A DNA stretch of 64,000 nt from Halosimplex amylolyticum (GTDB taxonomy: Archaea > Halobacteriota > Halobacteria > Halobacteriales > Haloarculaceae): NCBI RefSeq assembly GCF_051414035.1, contig NZ_JBLKNW010000001.1:682001-746000 (forward strand), read 5' to 3'. Below are positions 1 to 7,451 of the stretch, one piece after another. The position numbers and the translations under genes are program-made. Under the pieces are notes generated by a model. It was given only the letters and a program-made list of their open reading frames with translations, made no database searches and had not been told where the DNA came from. Within the stretch, counting starts at the first letter, position 1; every line of letters begins with the position of its first letter.

Positions 1-366
1 GTCCCGGAGTCGCTGATCGACGCGGACCACGAGGCGATCTGGGAACACGAGCGGGCGGTGGCCGACGAGGCGAACGTCGACCCCGACGCGGTGATCCTCG
101 ACGTGCCGGCCCGGCCGTCGATGCAGGAATCGAGCAGCCGCGTGCTCGTCAACGGCGACGTGCGCCGACTGAGCGAGCAGTCGACGCTGGTCAGTGCCCT
201 CCGCGCCGCCCAGCACGACCAGTGGCGCCTGGGCGTGTACGCCCCCGACGAGACGGCCGAGCGCGTCGGCAACGCGGCCGTCCGCGCGCTCGGGCTCGAC
301 CTGGAAGACACCAGGGTCCGCGACGTGCGGCCCGGCGTCCACGCGACCCTCGACGATTTTAACTGA
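1..366 (+). CDS. C-terminal part of an HD-domain phosphohydrolase-like protein (5' end outside window)
   Basis: The frame is open from the first base and stops at 364-366, giving 121 residues without the N-terminus. The tail (PARPSMQESSSRVLVNG, then QWRLGVYAPDE) resembles the C-terminal domain of haloarchaeal HD-superfamily proteins of the COG1078 type, metal-dependent phosphohydrolases related to dGTPases. The catalytic HD residues would lie upstream of the window, so the activity cannot be confirmed here. The amidohydrolase starts 21 nt downstream on the same strand, suggesting co-transcription. The family call rests on recalled similarity only. Confidence 0.55.
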   Translation, partial: VPESLIDADHEAIWEHERAVADEANVDPDAVILDVPARPSMQESSSRVLVNGDVRRLSEQSTLVSALRAAQHDQWRLGVYAPDETAERVGNAAVRALGLDLEDTRVRDVRPGVHATLDDFN

Positions 367-387
367 CGCCACCAGAGTGACTGTGTA

Positions 388-1422
388 ATGACCGACTCCA
401 CGACGTTCGACGGCACCATCCTCCGCGGTCGCGAGTTCGAACCCGTCGAGGGACGCGTCGTCGTCGAAGACGGCGAGATCGCGGCCATCGAGGAGGAGTC
501 GACCCACAGCGACGACGTCGTGCTCCCGGCGTTCGTCAACGCGCACACGCACATCGGCGACTCCATCGCCAAGGAGGCCGGCGGCGGGCTCTCCCTCGAA
601 GAACTCGTCGCGCCGCCGGACGGCCTGAAACACCGCTTGCTCCGGCAGGCGAGCACCGACGAGAAGGTCGAGGCGATGCGCCGCTCCCTGCAGTTCATGG
701 TCGACTCGGGGACGGCCGCCTGCATCGAGTTCCGCGAGGGCGGCGCCGACGGCGTCGAGGCCTTCGAACGAGCGGCCCACGGGCTGGAAATCGACCCGGT
801 GGTCCTCGGTCGCGAGACGGTCGCGGCGATGGAGGCCAGCGACGGATTCGGCGCGAGCGGCGCGAACGACGGCGACTTCAGCCGGGAACGGAACGCGACC
901 GCCCGCGCCGGGAAGCTGTTCGGCATCCACGCCGGCGAGGTCGACGCCTCGGACATCAACCCCGCGCTCGACCTGGACCCGGACCTCCTCGTCCACATGG
1001 TCCACGCCGAGGAACTGCACCTCGACCGCGTCGCCGACAGCGAGATCCCGGTCGCGGTCTGCCCGCGCTCGAACCTCGTCACGGACGTGGGCTTCCCGCC
1101 GGTCGCGGATCTCCTCGAACGGACGACTGTCGCGCTCGGGACGGACAACGTCTTCCTCAACAGCCCCTCCATGTTCCGTGAGATGGAGTTCACCGCGAAG
1201 ATCGCCGACGTGAGCGCCCGCGATGTCCTGCGGATGGCGACCGTCAACGGCGCCGAGATCGCGGACCTGAACTGCGGACTCGTCGAACCCGGCCGCGACG
1301 CGAAACTGCTCGTCCTCGACGGCGACTCCGACAACCTCTCCGGCGCGAAAGACCCCGTCCGCGCGGCCGTCCGGCGTGCCGGCGTCGCGGACGTGTCAGA
1401 GGTGTACTTGCCCGGGCGGTGA
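388..1422 (+). CDS. Amidohydrolase-family metal-dependent hydrolase
   Basis: A 344-residue cytosolic TIM-barrel hydrolase of the amidohydrolase superfamily. Visible metal-ligand candidates are the HxH pair H53/H55 (NAHTHIGD), H181 (IHAGE), H203/H206 (HMVHAEE) and D253 (LGTDNVF), in the usual order for cytosine-deaminase/chlorohydrolase-like members. The C-terminus carries the small beta-sandwich strand typical of the fold (LVEPGRDAKLLVLDG). Substrate cannot be read from sequence; such enzymes deaminate or hydrolyse C-N bonds of nucleobases or related compounds. It is shorter than most deaminases (about 420 residues). The ATG follows the HD gene by 21 nt. Confidence 0.85.
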   Translation: MTDSTTFDGTILRGREFEPVEGRVVVEDGEIAAIEEESTHSDDVVLPAFVNAHTHIGDSIAKEAGGGLSLEELVAPPDGLKHRLLRQASTDEKVEAMRRSLQFMVDSGTAACIEFREGGADGVEAFERAAHGLEIDPVVLGRETVAAMEASDGFGASGANDGDFSRERNATARAGKLFGIHAGEVDASDINPALDLDPDLLVHMVHAEELHLDRVADSEIPVAVCPRSNLVTDVGFPPVADLLERTTVALGTDNVFLNSPSMFREMEFTAKIADVSARDVLRMATVNGAEIADLNCGLVEPGRDAKLLVLDGDSDNLSGAKDPVRAAVRRAGVADVSEVYLPGR

Positions 1423-1515
1423 GCGCCGGGCACGTCCCTGGCCGGGAACTGCGATCGACGGCCTTGGAGATACAGGCTCGCTGTTGAACGGCGGTCAGGC
1501 CCTATTTCGTACGCA

Positions 1516-1872
1516 ATGTCACTCTCAGAGACCGTCTCGAAGATCGACCGGCTGAGCGACGAACAGCGCGACTGCATCGAGAACTGCAACGAGGCCGCCG
1601 AGGTCTCCGAGTGGTGCGCCGACGAGTGCCTCGGCGACGAAGAGATGGAGCAGTGCGCCCGCCTCTGTCGCGACGTGGCCGATCTGACGTCGCTGCACGC
1701 GAGGTTCATGGCCCGCGGGTCGAACTACAGCACCGCCCTCGCCGAGGCCTGCGCGGGCGCCTGCGAGGAGTGCGCCGAGGAGTGCGCGCGCCACGACGCC
1801 GAGCACTGCCAGGTCTGCGCGGACGTCCTGCGCGAGTGCGCCCAGTCCTGCCGCGACATGATGAGCGCCTGA
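1516..1872 (+). CDS. Cysteine-rich four-helix-bundle protein (DUF326 / copper-storage type)
   Basis: 118 residues with 14 cysteines spaced along predicted helices as CxxxC, CxxxxC and CxxC pairs (for example DCIENC, WCADEC, CAGACEECAEEC, CQVCADVLREC). This is the pattern of the DUF326 four-helix-bundle copper-binding family, in which bacterial Csp proteins store Cu(I) inside a cysteine-lined bundle. There is no signal peptide, so a cytosolic Csp3-like role is likely. The universal stress gene follows after about 145 nt on the same strand. Copper binding is inferred from the family; another soft metal is possible. Confidence 0.85.
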   Translation: MSLSETVSKIDRLSDEQRDCIENCNEAAEVSEWCADECLGDEEMEQCARLCRDVADLTSLHARFMARGSNYSTALAEACAGACEECAEECARHDAEHCQVCADVLRECAQSCRDMMSA

Positions 1873-2016
1873 TCCGCATCGCACGGCCAGGTCGTCGCCG
1901 CGGACTTTCCCGTTTCCCGCGTTCCATCCGCGTGAAGCCGATTCTCGCCACTCTCGTCGTTCACCGGTCTCCGCTCCTGCCGAAGGGTTATACAGCCGCG
2001 AGTGGTATTTGGTAGC

Positions 2017-2562
2017 ATGAGTCTCTACGAGACGATCCTCCTGCCGACGGACGGGTCGGCGGGGATCGAACGGGTGATCGACCACGCGGGGGAGCTGGCG
2101 CGGGTCCACGACGCGACGATCCGGGCGCTGTACGTCATCGACGCGACGAGTTTCACGGGGCTCCCGATGGAGACCTCCTGGGAGGGGGTTCGACAGGTGC
2201 TCGAATCGGAGGGGGAGACGGCGCTCGAACAGCTCCAACGGGTGGCGCCCGAGGACGTGGAGGTGGAGACGGCCACGGTCGAGGGGACGCCGAGCACCGA
2301 GATCGTCCGCTACACGCGGGAGGTACCCGTCGACGTGGTCGTGATGGGGACCCACGGCCGCGGCGGGATCGACCGGCTCCTGCTGGGGAGCGTCGCCGAG
2401 CGCGTCGTCAGGAAGTCAGCCGTCCCGGTCGTCACGGTGCCCGTCGGCGGCGCGGCCGCCACCGTCGAGACGGAAGACGCCGCCGAAGCGGAACGGGCCA
2501 CGGAGTCGGACAGCGTCACTGATGCGGACCCGGACCCGGCGCAGAGCGCCGAAGGCTCCTGA
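2017..2562 (+). CDS. Universal stress protein (UspA family)
   Basis: A 181-residue cytosolic UspA-fold protein. It begins LYETILLPTDGS, the usual first strand and loop, and has the nucleotide-binding signature GTHGRGGIDRLLLGSVAERV (G-2x-G-9x-GS), so it probably binds ATP. The last 35 residues form an acidic, low-complexity tail outside the domain. I chose the ATG at 2017 over the in-frame GTG at 2002 because family members start at this point. Such proteins modulate stress survival; no specific partner is visible. It converges on birA. Confidence 0.92.
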   Translation: MSLYETILLPTDGSAGIERVIDHAGELARVHDATIRALYVIDATSFTGLPMETSWEGVRQVLESEGETALEQLQRVAPEDVEVETATVEGTPSTEIVRYTREVPVDVVVMGTHGRGGIDRLLLGSVAERVVRKSAVPVVTVPVGGAAATVETEDAAEAERATESDSVTDADPDPAQSAEGS

Positions 2563-2593
2563 GCGGGGCCGTCGTACCGCCTGCCGAACGACT

Positions 2594-3553
2594 TCACTCC
2601 CCGACCGGTCGCAGGTGCTCGCAGTCGCCGGCGGTCACGGTCACCCGTTCGTCCCCGGTGTCGACGACGAGCGCCCCGGGGAACGCCACGTCGACGGCGT
2701 CGCCTACGACCTCGCCGCCGGGTGTGTCGACGCGCACGCGCTTGCCGAGCGTCGTCGCGTACTCTCTCCAGGCCGGCACGACCGCCTCCAGGTCGCCGCG
2801 CAGGTCGTCGAACTCCTCCAGCACGCGCTGGGTGAACAGCCGTCGGTCGACGTCGCCAACTTCTCCGCGGAGCGTCGCCGGGTCGGCCTCGCTCGGCAGG
2901 TCGTCCGGGTCCACGTTCGCGTTGATCCCTATCCCGACGATCACCCACGACACGCGGTCGGCCTCGCCCTCCATCTCGGTCAAGATCCCGGCCAGCTTCC
3001 GGTCGACCTCGGCGCCGTCGTCGTCGGTGCCCGGGACGACGACGTCGTTCGGCCACTTGATCCGCGCGTCGACGCCGGCCTCCCGGGCCGCCCTCGCGAC
3101 GGCGACCGCGGCCGCGAGCGTGTAGGCCGGCGCGTGCGTGGCCGGAACCGCTGGCCGCGTGAGGACGCTCAGCCAGACCCCGCCGCTCGGCGAGGACCAC
3201 TCGCGGTCGAGTCGACCCCGGCCGCCCGTCTGTTCGTCGGCGAGGACGACCACGTCGTCGGCCCCCGCCTGTGCGAGGTCTCGCGCCCTGGCGTTCGTGC
3301 TCGGGACGGAGTCGTGGAACTCCACCTCGAAGGGGGCGTCCAGGCCGTACTCGACGGCCGACCCACCGAACTCGGGGAACGCGTCGATGACGTACCCGTC
3401 ACTGCCGCTCTCGACGGCGAACCCTTCCTCGCGGAGCGCCTCGACGTGTTTCCAGACGGCCGCCCGCGAGACGTCCAGTCGCTCGGCCAGTTCCGGTCCG
3501 GTGACCGGCCCGTCGGCGAGCGCGTCGAGGACGCGCTCTCGCGTCTCCTGCAT
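2594..3553 (-). CDS. birA: Biotin--[biotin carboxyl-carrier] ligase with N-terminal HTH (BirA type)
   Basis: 319 residues. Residues 1-60 form a winged HTH (LAERLDVSRAAVWKHVEALR), followed by the biotin-ligase catalytic domain with the biotinyl-AMP loop GGRGRLDREWSSPSGG, then KWPNDVV and the C-terminal SH3-like domain. The enzyme activates biotin with ATP and attaches it to the lysine of the carrier domain, here probably the AMKMEN site of the carboxylase subunit at 7452-9293. The HTH makes it a candidate biotin-sensing repressor as in bacterial BirA. The ATG at 3553 is chosen because the open frame further upstream has no family similarity. Confidence 0.93.
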   Translation of the reverse strand: MQETRERVLDALADGPVTGPELAERLDVSRAAVWKHVEALREEGFAVESGSDGYVIDAFPEFGGSAVEYGLDAPFEVEFHDSVPSTNARARDLAQAGADDVVVLADEQTGGRGRLDREWSSPSGGVWLSVLTRPAVPATHAPAYTLAAAVAVARAAREAGVDARIKWPNDVVVPGTDDDGAEVDRKLAGILTEMEGEADRVSWVIVGIGINANVDPDDLPSEADPATLRGEVGDVDRRLFTQRVLEEFDDLRGDLEAVVPAWREYATTLGKRVRVDTPGGEVVGDAVDVAFPGALVVDTGDERVTVTAGDCEHLRPVGE

Positions 3554-3944
3554 GGCTCCGCGTAGCCCGCGACCGGTTGTAAGTGGTCCGGAGCGCGGCG
3601 GTCGGGGGACCCGTCGCGAGAGCGTCTCGCAGCGTGGTCGGTGCGCCGCGCAGCTGACCTCGAAGCGGTCGCTGACGTGGGGCGCGAGCGTGGCGCTGCC
3701 CGCGGTCGCCGCACCCGATCTGGACCGCGCTGCGTGTCCCGGTCGTAGCGGGCTCTCTGTCCGGCCGCCCACGCGTGTTGGCACTCCCCCGGAGGAACCG
3801 ACCTCGGACAGACGGCCCCCGGAGGAACCGACCCCGGACAGACGGTCCCCCGGGGTCGGCGCGACGCGGACCGATCGCGTCGTATAATTCGAATATCAAT
3901 TACGTCCGTTAGATTTTACTTGTTGACGATAAAAGCACACGATA
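3554..3944. promoter_or_regulatory. Divergent intergenic region with duplicated 30-bp unit and AT-rich promoter
   Basis: No convincing gene. It separates birA (minus) from the HTH regulator (plus). It holds a 30-bp tandem duplication at 3786-3845, a perfect ATTCGAAT palindrome at 3887-3894 and a strongly AT-rich tract (3880-3940) with a TATA-like TTAGATTTTA near 3909, about 35 nt before the regulator ATG. The palindrome just upstream of the TATA element could be an operator for the adjacent regulator. Confidence 0.5.
3786..3845. repeat. Two tandem 30-bp direct repeats
   Basis: 3786-3815 and 3816-3845 are identical except for one base (acctcgg versus accccgg). The unit contains GGAGGAACCGAC and GGACAGACGG. 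It lies 100-160 nt upstream of the HTH regulator start. It may be a paired protein-binding site or a recent slippage duplication. Confidence 0.85.
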
Positions 3945-4712
3945 ATGGGGGACGAAGCAGTCGCTGACGTTCTCGATATCTATAACAGACGGACGGACCT
4001 GCTCTGTCTGGTCTGCGCGGGGACGCTCGACAAGCGGGAACTGGAGCGCCAGATCGCCTGTTCGCGGCCGACGATCGACCGGTCGTTCCGGGAACTGGAG
4101 GACCTCGGCGTGCTGGCGTCGTCGGGAACGACCCACGAACTGACGGCGTTCGGCGAACTGTTCTGCCAGGAGTTCACGCGGACGCGAGCGGCGCTCACCA
4201 CGCTCACGGACATGAGAGACGTGCTGTCGGTGCTCCCGCGGGACTCCCCGATCGACATGCGACTGCTGAAGGGCGCGACCGCACACCGGGCAGCAGAGCA
4301 CGCGCCCCAGGAGCCGTTCCTCGACGTCGTCGACGCCGCCGCGGACGCGACGGAGATCCGGGGGTACTCGAGTACGGTCCTGCCGTCGTACGTCGACGCG
4401 TTCTACTCACTCGTCGTCGAGGAAGCGATGCCGGCGACGCTCGTGTTCACCGCCGACGTGGTCGAGACGCTGGAGCGGAACTACCCGGACCGCTTCGCGG
4501 ACCTGACGGAGGCCGACCACACCACGGTGTACGAGACGACGGCGACGGAGATGTACGGGCTCCTCGTCGGCGACGACGTCGTCGCTGTCCCCGTGGGGGA
4601 CGACGGCGGGAGCCTCCGGGGCGTCGTCGTGAACGACACCCCGGCCGCACTGACCTGGGCCGAGGCGTGGTTCGAGGAACTGGTCTCCGCGAACGACACG
4701 TCGCCGATCTGA
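3945..4712 (+). CDS. Winged-helix transcriptional regulator (FilR1/DUF1724-like architecture)
   Basis: 255 residues. The N-terminal 75 residues form a winged HTH (LERQIACSRPTIDRSFREL) followed by a wing. The C-terminal 150 residues match the ligand-sensing module common in haloarchaeal regulators of this type (EIRGYSSTVLPSYVDAFY, then YGLLVGDDVVAVPV), related to the FilR1 middle domain. It probably binds DNA as a dimer and responds to a small molecule or metabolic signal. Its start is preceded by an AT-rich promoter with a palindrome, suggesting autoregulation. It converges on the ASKHA gene; the target is unknown. Confidence 0.85.
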   Translation: MGDEAVADVLDIYNRRTDLLCLVCAGTLDKRELERQIACSRPTIDRSFRELEDLGVLASSGTTHELTAFGELFCQEFTRTRAALTTLTDMRDVLSVLPRDSPIDMRLLKGATAHRAAEHAPQEPFLDVVDAAADATEIRGYSSTVLPSYVDAFYSLVVEEAMPATLVFTADVVETLERNYPDRFADLTEADHTTVYETTATEMYGLLVGDDVVAVPVGDDGGSLRGVVVNDTPAALTWAEAWFEELVSANDTSPI

Positions 4713-4724
4713 GCGCGTCCGCGT

Positions 4725-5714
4725 TCACCGGTCCCTGCCGCCGGGCACGTCCCCGACCGGGATCCCGAGAACCTCGTCCGCGCCTGCCGCCACGTCCCTG
4801 GCGACCAGCGCCGCGCCCTGGGCCGACGTGTACGGCTCGGCGAACCGGACCGGGGCGAGGTCGACACAGGCCTCGTACACCCGTCGGCCGAGCGGGAACG
4901 GACGTTCACGTCGCATCAGGCGACCGCTCAGGACGACGGCGTCGAGGCCATCGGCGCCAAGGTCGCGAGCGAACGGATACAGCGCGTAGACGTTCATGAG
5001 CGTCGACCAGTACACGCTCTGGAGGAGGTCCCGGTCGGCGATGTCGTGGACGTCGGTGAGGTCCGCGCCGCGTCGCGGGAGGAGCCCGCACCGCATGAAC
5101 ACGTCCTCGAAGTCCGACTCGACGCCGCGGCGGACCGCCTCCGGGTCGGGCCAGCCGTGCACCGGTCCGACCCAGTGGAAAAAGCCCGTCAGTCGCCCGC
5201 CGCAGACGAGTCCGGCCATGCAGGAGGAACTCGCGCACACCCAGATGAACGCCCCCGACGCGTCGAACTCCGCCCGGAACCGTTCCAGCGCGTACCGCAT
5301 GGACGCGACCTTGTCCGCCCCTGCCAGCGCCGAGTAGTGCCTGAAGAACGCGTGGAGTGTGTCCAGTCCCCGGTGGACGCCGGGCAGGACGACCGTCGGG
5401 ACGGCGGAGTCGTACAGTCGGTCGAAGACGGTCGCTCCCGCGCCGGTCCCGTAGTCGAGCCCCACCAGATCGGTCGTGCCCCTGTTCGGGACGTCTTCGA
5501 TGCCTTCGATCTCGTCGATGGCGTTCCCGAATGCGTACGTGACCGTCGCGAGCGAGACTCGCGAGAGCCCGATTCGGTCGTCTAGCACCTCCAGGAACGC
5601 CCCGGCCGTCTCGACGTTCCGGCGGTCTATCCGGAACGCGGTCGTCAACTCGCCGTCGTCGCCGATGGCCGCGACCTTGATGCCGGTCGTCGAGTGGTCG
5701 ATGCCCACGTACAT
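4725..5714 (-). CDS. ASKHA-fold protein resembling methanogenesis marker protein 12
   Basis: 329 residues starting MYVGIDHSTTGIKVAAIG, a phosphate-1-type loop of the acetate/sugar kinase-Hsp70-actin fold. A second glycine-rich loop (GLDYGTGAGATVFD) and a third near the C-terminus (DAVVLSGRLMRRE) fit the fold. A cysteine cluster (CASSSCMAGLVCGG) lies mid-protein. The overall form recalls methanogenesis marker 12 proteins of unknown function more than true sugar kinases. Substrate unknown. It ends 12 bp from the convergent regulator. Naming rests on recall of the family's N-terminus, so the fold is surer than the family. Confidence 0.6.
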   Translation of the reverse strand: MYVGIDHSTTGIKVAAIGDDGELTTAFRIDRRNVETAGAFLEVLDDRIGLSRVSLATVTYAFGNAIDEIEGIEDVPNRGTTDLVGLDYGTGAGATVFDRLYDSAVPTVVLPGVHRGLDTLHAFFRHYSALAGADKVASMRYALERFRAEFDASGAFIWVCASSSCMAGLVCGGRLTGFFHWVGPVHGWPDPEAVRRGVESDFEDVFMRCGLLPRRGADLTDVHDIADRDLLQSVYWSTLMNVYALYPFARDLGADGLDAVVLSGRLMRRERPFPLGRRVYEACVDLAPVRFAEPYTSAQGAALVARDVAAGADEVLGIPVGDVPGGRDR

Positions 5715-6169
5715 GGTACGCTCCCCGTCGGACTGCCCGCCGTCCCTCCAGTCGAGGCGCGACCGGCCGTTCCGTCGGGCGGCGTCCCCGAGTGATTACA
5801 CGAATGACAGGTAGTTTGTTATTCGTGAACTATGTATCACTTCACGACGACGTGCCCGGTAAGGATCTAGTTTCGGGGACGGCGGCGGGCCGACCGGGAT
5901 CGCCAGGCTCGGCCGTAGGATCGGTAAAACGGCCGATCACCGTCGACTCGGGCCCGAGCAGACGGGCGATCTCGACCGCTCGCGGGCATCGAGGCCGTCG
6001 CTCGTCCGAACGACGTTCGGGACGGGAGTAGCGGATCGCTTCGTCGGAAATAATCACGGCGTGAACGACGTTCAGTTCTTAATACTATGGGTTTGCGGTA
6101 CGTTACCAAGCATAGGGGGGTGGAGCGCACACCCGATCCCAGCGGTGTGGTGCCGCCCTCCGTCAAACG
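5715..6169. other. Intergenic region, no clear gene; inverted repeat upstream of the ASKHA gene
   Basis: About 455 bp. An inverted repeat CACGAAT (5799-5805) / ATTCGTG (5821-5827) separated by 15 bp lies about 85 bp upstream of the ASKHA start and could be an operator. A TATA-like TTAATACTA near 6078-6086 may serve the gene beginning at 6170. A 71-residue minus-strand frame (5842-6057) shows nothing recognisable and was not called. Confidence 0.4.
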
Positions 6170-6667
6170 ATGACAGTACGAAACAACGGATGCGACACGG
6201 ATCCGAGCCGCGGGCGGGTTCGCGACCTCGCGCTCGGTCCGGAACAGCTGATCTGCGCGTTACTCAAAGCCATCTCGGGACCCGGACGATTCCGACAGAT
6301 GCTCCTGGTCGTCGCGCTGTGGGCGCTCTACCGCGGCCGCGAGTGGCTGGTCTTCGGGACGGTGGTGGCCCTCGTCGTCGCGGCCGCGTCGCGACTCCTC
6401 GTTCGGGTCGTCTCGTCGTTCGCTCGGTCCGGAGCGTGCGCCTGGGGGGCGTCGCAGCGACCGGACACCCGTCCCTGCGACTGCCAGTCGACAGGCCCGG
6501 AGCCCGGGGATCCGGCCCCACCGCCTCGTCCCGGGGATGCCTGGCGGCAGCGACAGCGCGGGTATCCGCTCGCGGTGTTCTACATCGACGGTGACGCCGA
6601 CGCGGCCGCACGACCGGACCCGGACGATCCGCGCGGACGCCAGCCACCGGAGGCAGACGACGAGTGA
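6170..6667 (+). CDS. Hypothetical small membrane protein
   Basis: 165 residues, not recognised. Residues 40-75 form one or two hydrophobic segments (MLLVVALWALYRGREW, then TVVALVVAAASRLLVRVV). A Cys/Pro-rich linker and an acidic hydrophilic tail follow. A TATA-like element lies about 90 nt upstream of the ATG. It could be a short-lived or lineage-specific membrane protein, but codon-level support is weak because an overlapping frame (6061-6594) is also open. Treat as tentative. Confidence 0.45.
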   Translation: MTVRNNGCDTDPSRGRVRDLALGPEQLICALLKAISGPGRFRQMLLVVALWALYRGREWLVFGTVVALVVAAASRLLVRVVSSFARSGACAWGASQRPDTRPCDCQSTGPEPGDPAPPPRPGDAWRQRQRGYPLAVFYIDGDADAAARPDPDDPRGRQPPEADDE

Positions 6668-6833
6668 TGCCGGCACGCGGCCTCTCGGTCGACCCGTCCG
6701 AGCCCCGTGCGCCACCGCTGTCCCGAGCCGTCCGAAGCCGTCCGCCGCCAACGGTCTGACCCGCAATCGAACGGAGTGGTTACCCGCGTTCACCGTCGAC
6801 TTACTATCGGCGTCGTTCCCGTCGATCCGGTCG

Positions 6834-7355
6834 ATGACGACGATCCTCGCGTTCGACCGCGACGACACCGTCGACGTCAACCCTCCGGCCGACCGCGAGG
6901 CCGTCCCGCTGGCGTGGCTCCGGGCGTTCGACGACCGCGAAGGCGTCGAGGTGTGGGCCATCGGGAACCAGCGACTGCGCTACGAGGCCGACGTCCCCGG
7001 CGTCCCGGAACTGCTCGCCGAACTCGGGGCCGGTCGCGTCCGGTCGCGCCTCCTCGCCGGGATGATGCGCGTCGAGTGGCACCTCCACCGGTACCCGGGG
7101 CTCCGCGCGATGTTCGCCGCGACCGCTCCCCGCGTCGACTCGGCCACGATGCCCCCGCGCGACGAGCGACTCCGACTGCTCGCGGCCCTCCGCGACGGCG
7201 CGACGGTCCGCGTCGTCGTCGACGACGTCGACCGCTCACACGTCGACGGCTGGATCCACTACTACCCCTGGGACTTCGTGGACGCCGTCAGAGACGGCAG
7301 CCTGGGCCTCGATCCGCCACGACGCGCGGGCCCGCGAGAATCCTCTGTCGGGTGA
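6834..7355 (+). CDS. Conserved haloarchaeal protein with HAD-like N-terminus
   Basis: 173 residues. The N-terminus ILAFDRDDTVD resembles HAD-superfamily motif I (DxDxT), and a predicted strand with acidic residues near the C-terminus (VVVDDVDRSHVDGW) could take the place of the later acidic motif. Conserved-looking segments WAIGNQRLRYEADVPG and IHYYPWDFVDAV lie between and after. The open frame continues upstream without similarity; ATG 6834 is chosen because the DxDxT strand normally starts the fold. A phosphatase-like role is possible but inferred only from motif I. Confidence 0.7.
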   Translation: MTTILAFDRDDTVDVNPPADREAVPLAWLRAFDDREGVEVWAIGNQRLRYEADVPGVPELLAELGAGRVRSRLLAGMMRVEWHLHRYPGLRAMFAATAPRVDSATMPPRDERLRLLAALRDGATVRVVVDDVDRSHVDGWIHYYPWDFVDAVRDGSLGLDPPRRAGPRESSVG

Positions 7356-7451
7356 GTCGTCATCCGACGGTGGAAGCGACGTGTCCACGACGGGGGACCG
7401 ATCTGTCCCCGACGGCGGGAACGAACCGTCGCTCCCGTCGCCTGACGCGGG

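Noticed and set aside
5842..6057. 71-residue minus-strand open frame
   Set aside because: No similarity, no promoter box at the expected distance, and composition typical of non-coding GC-rich sequence.
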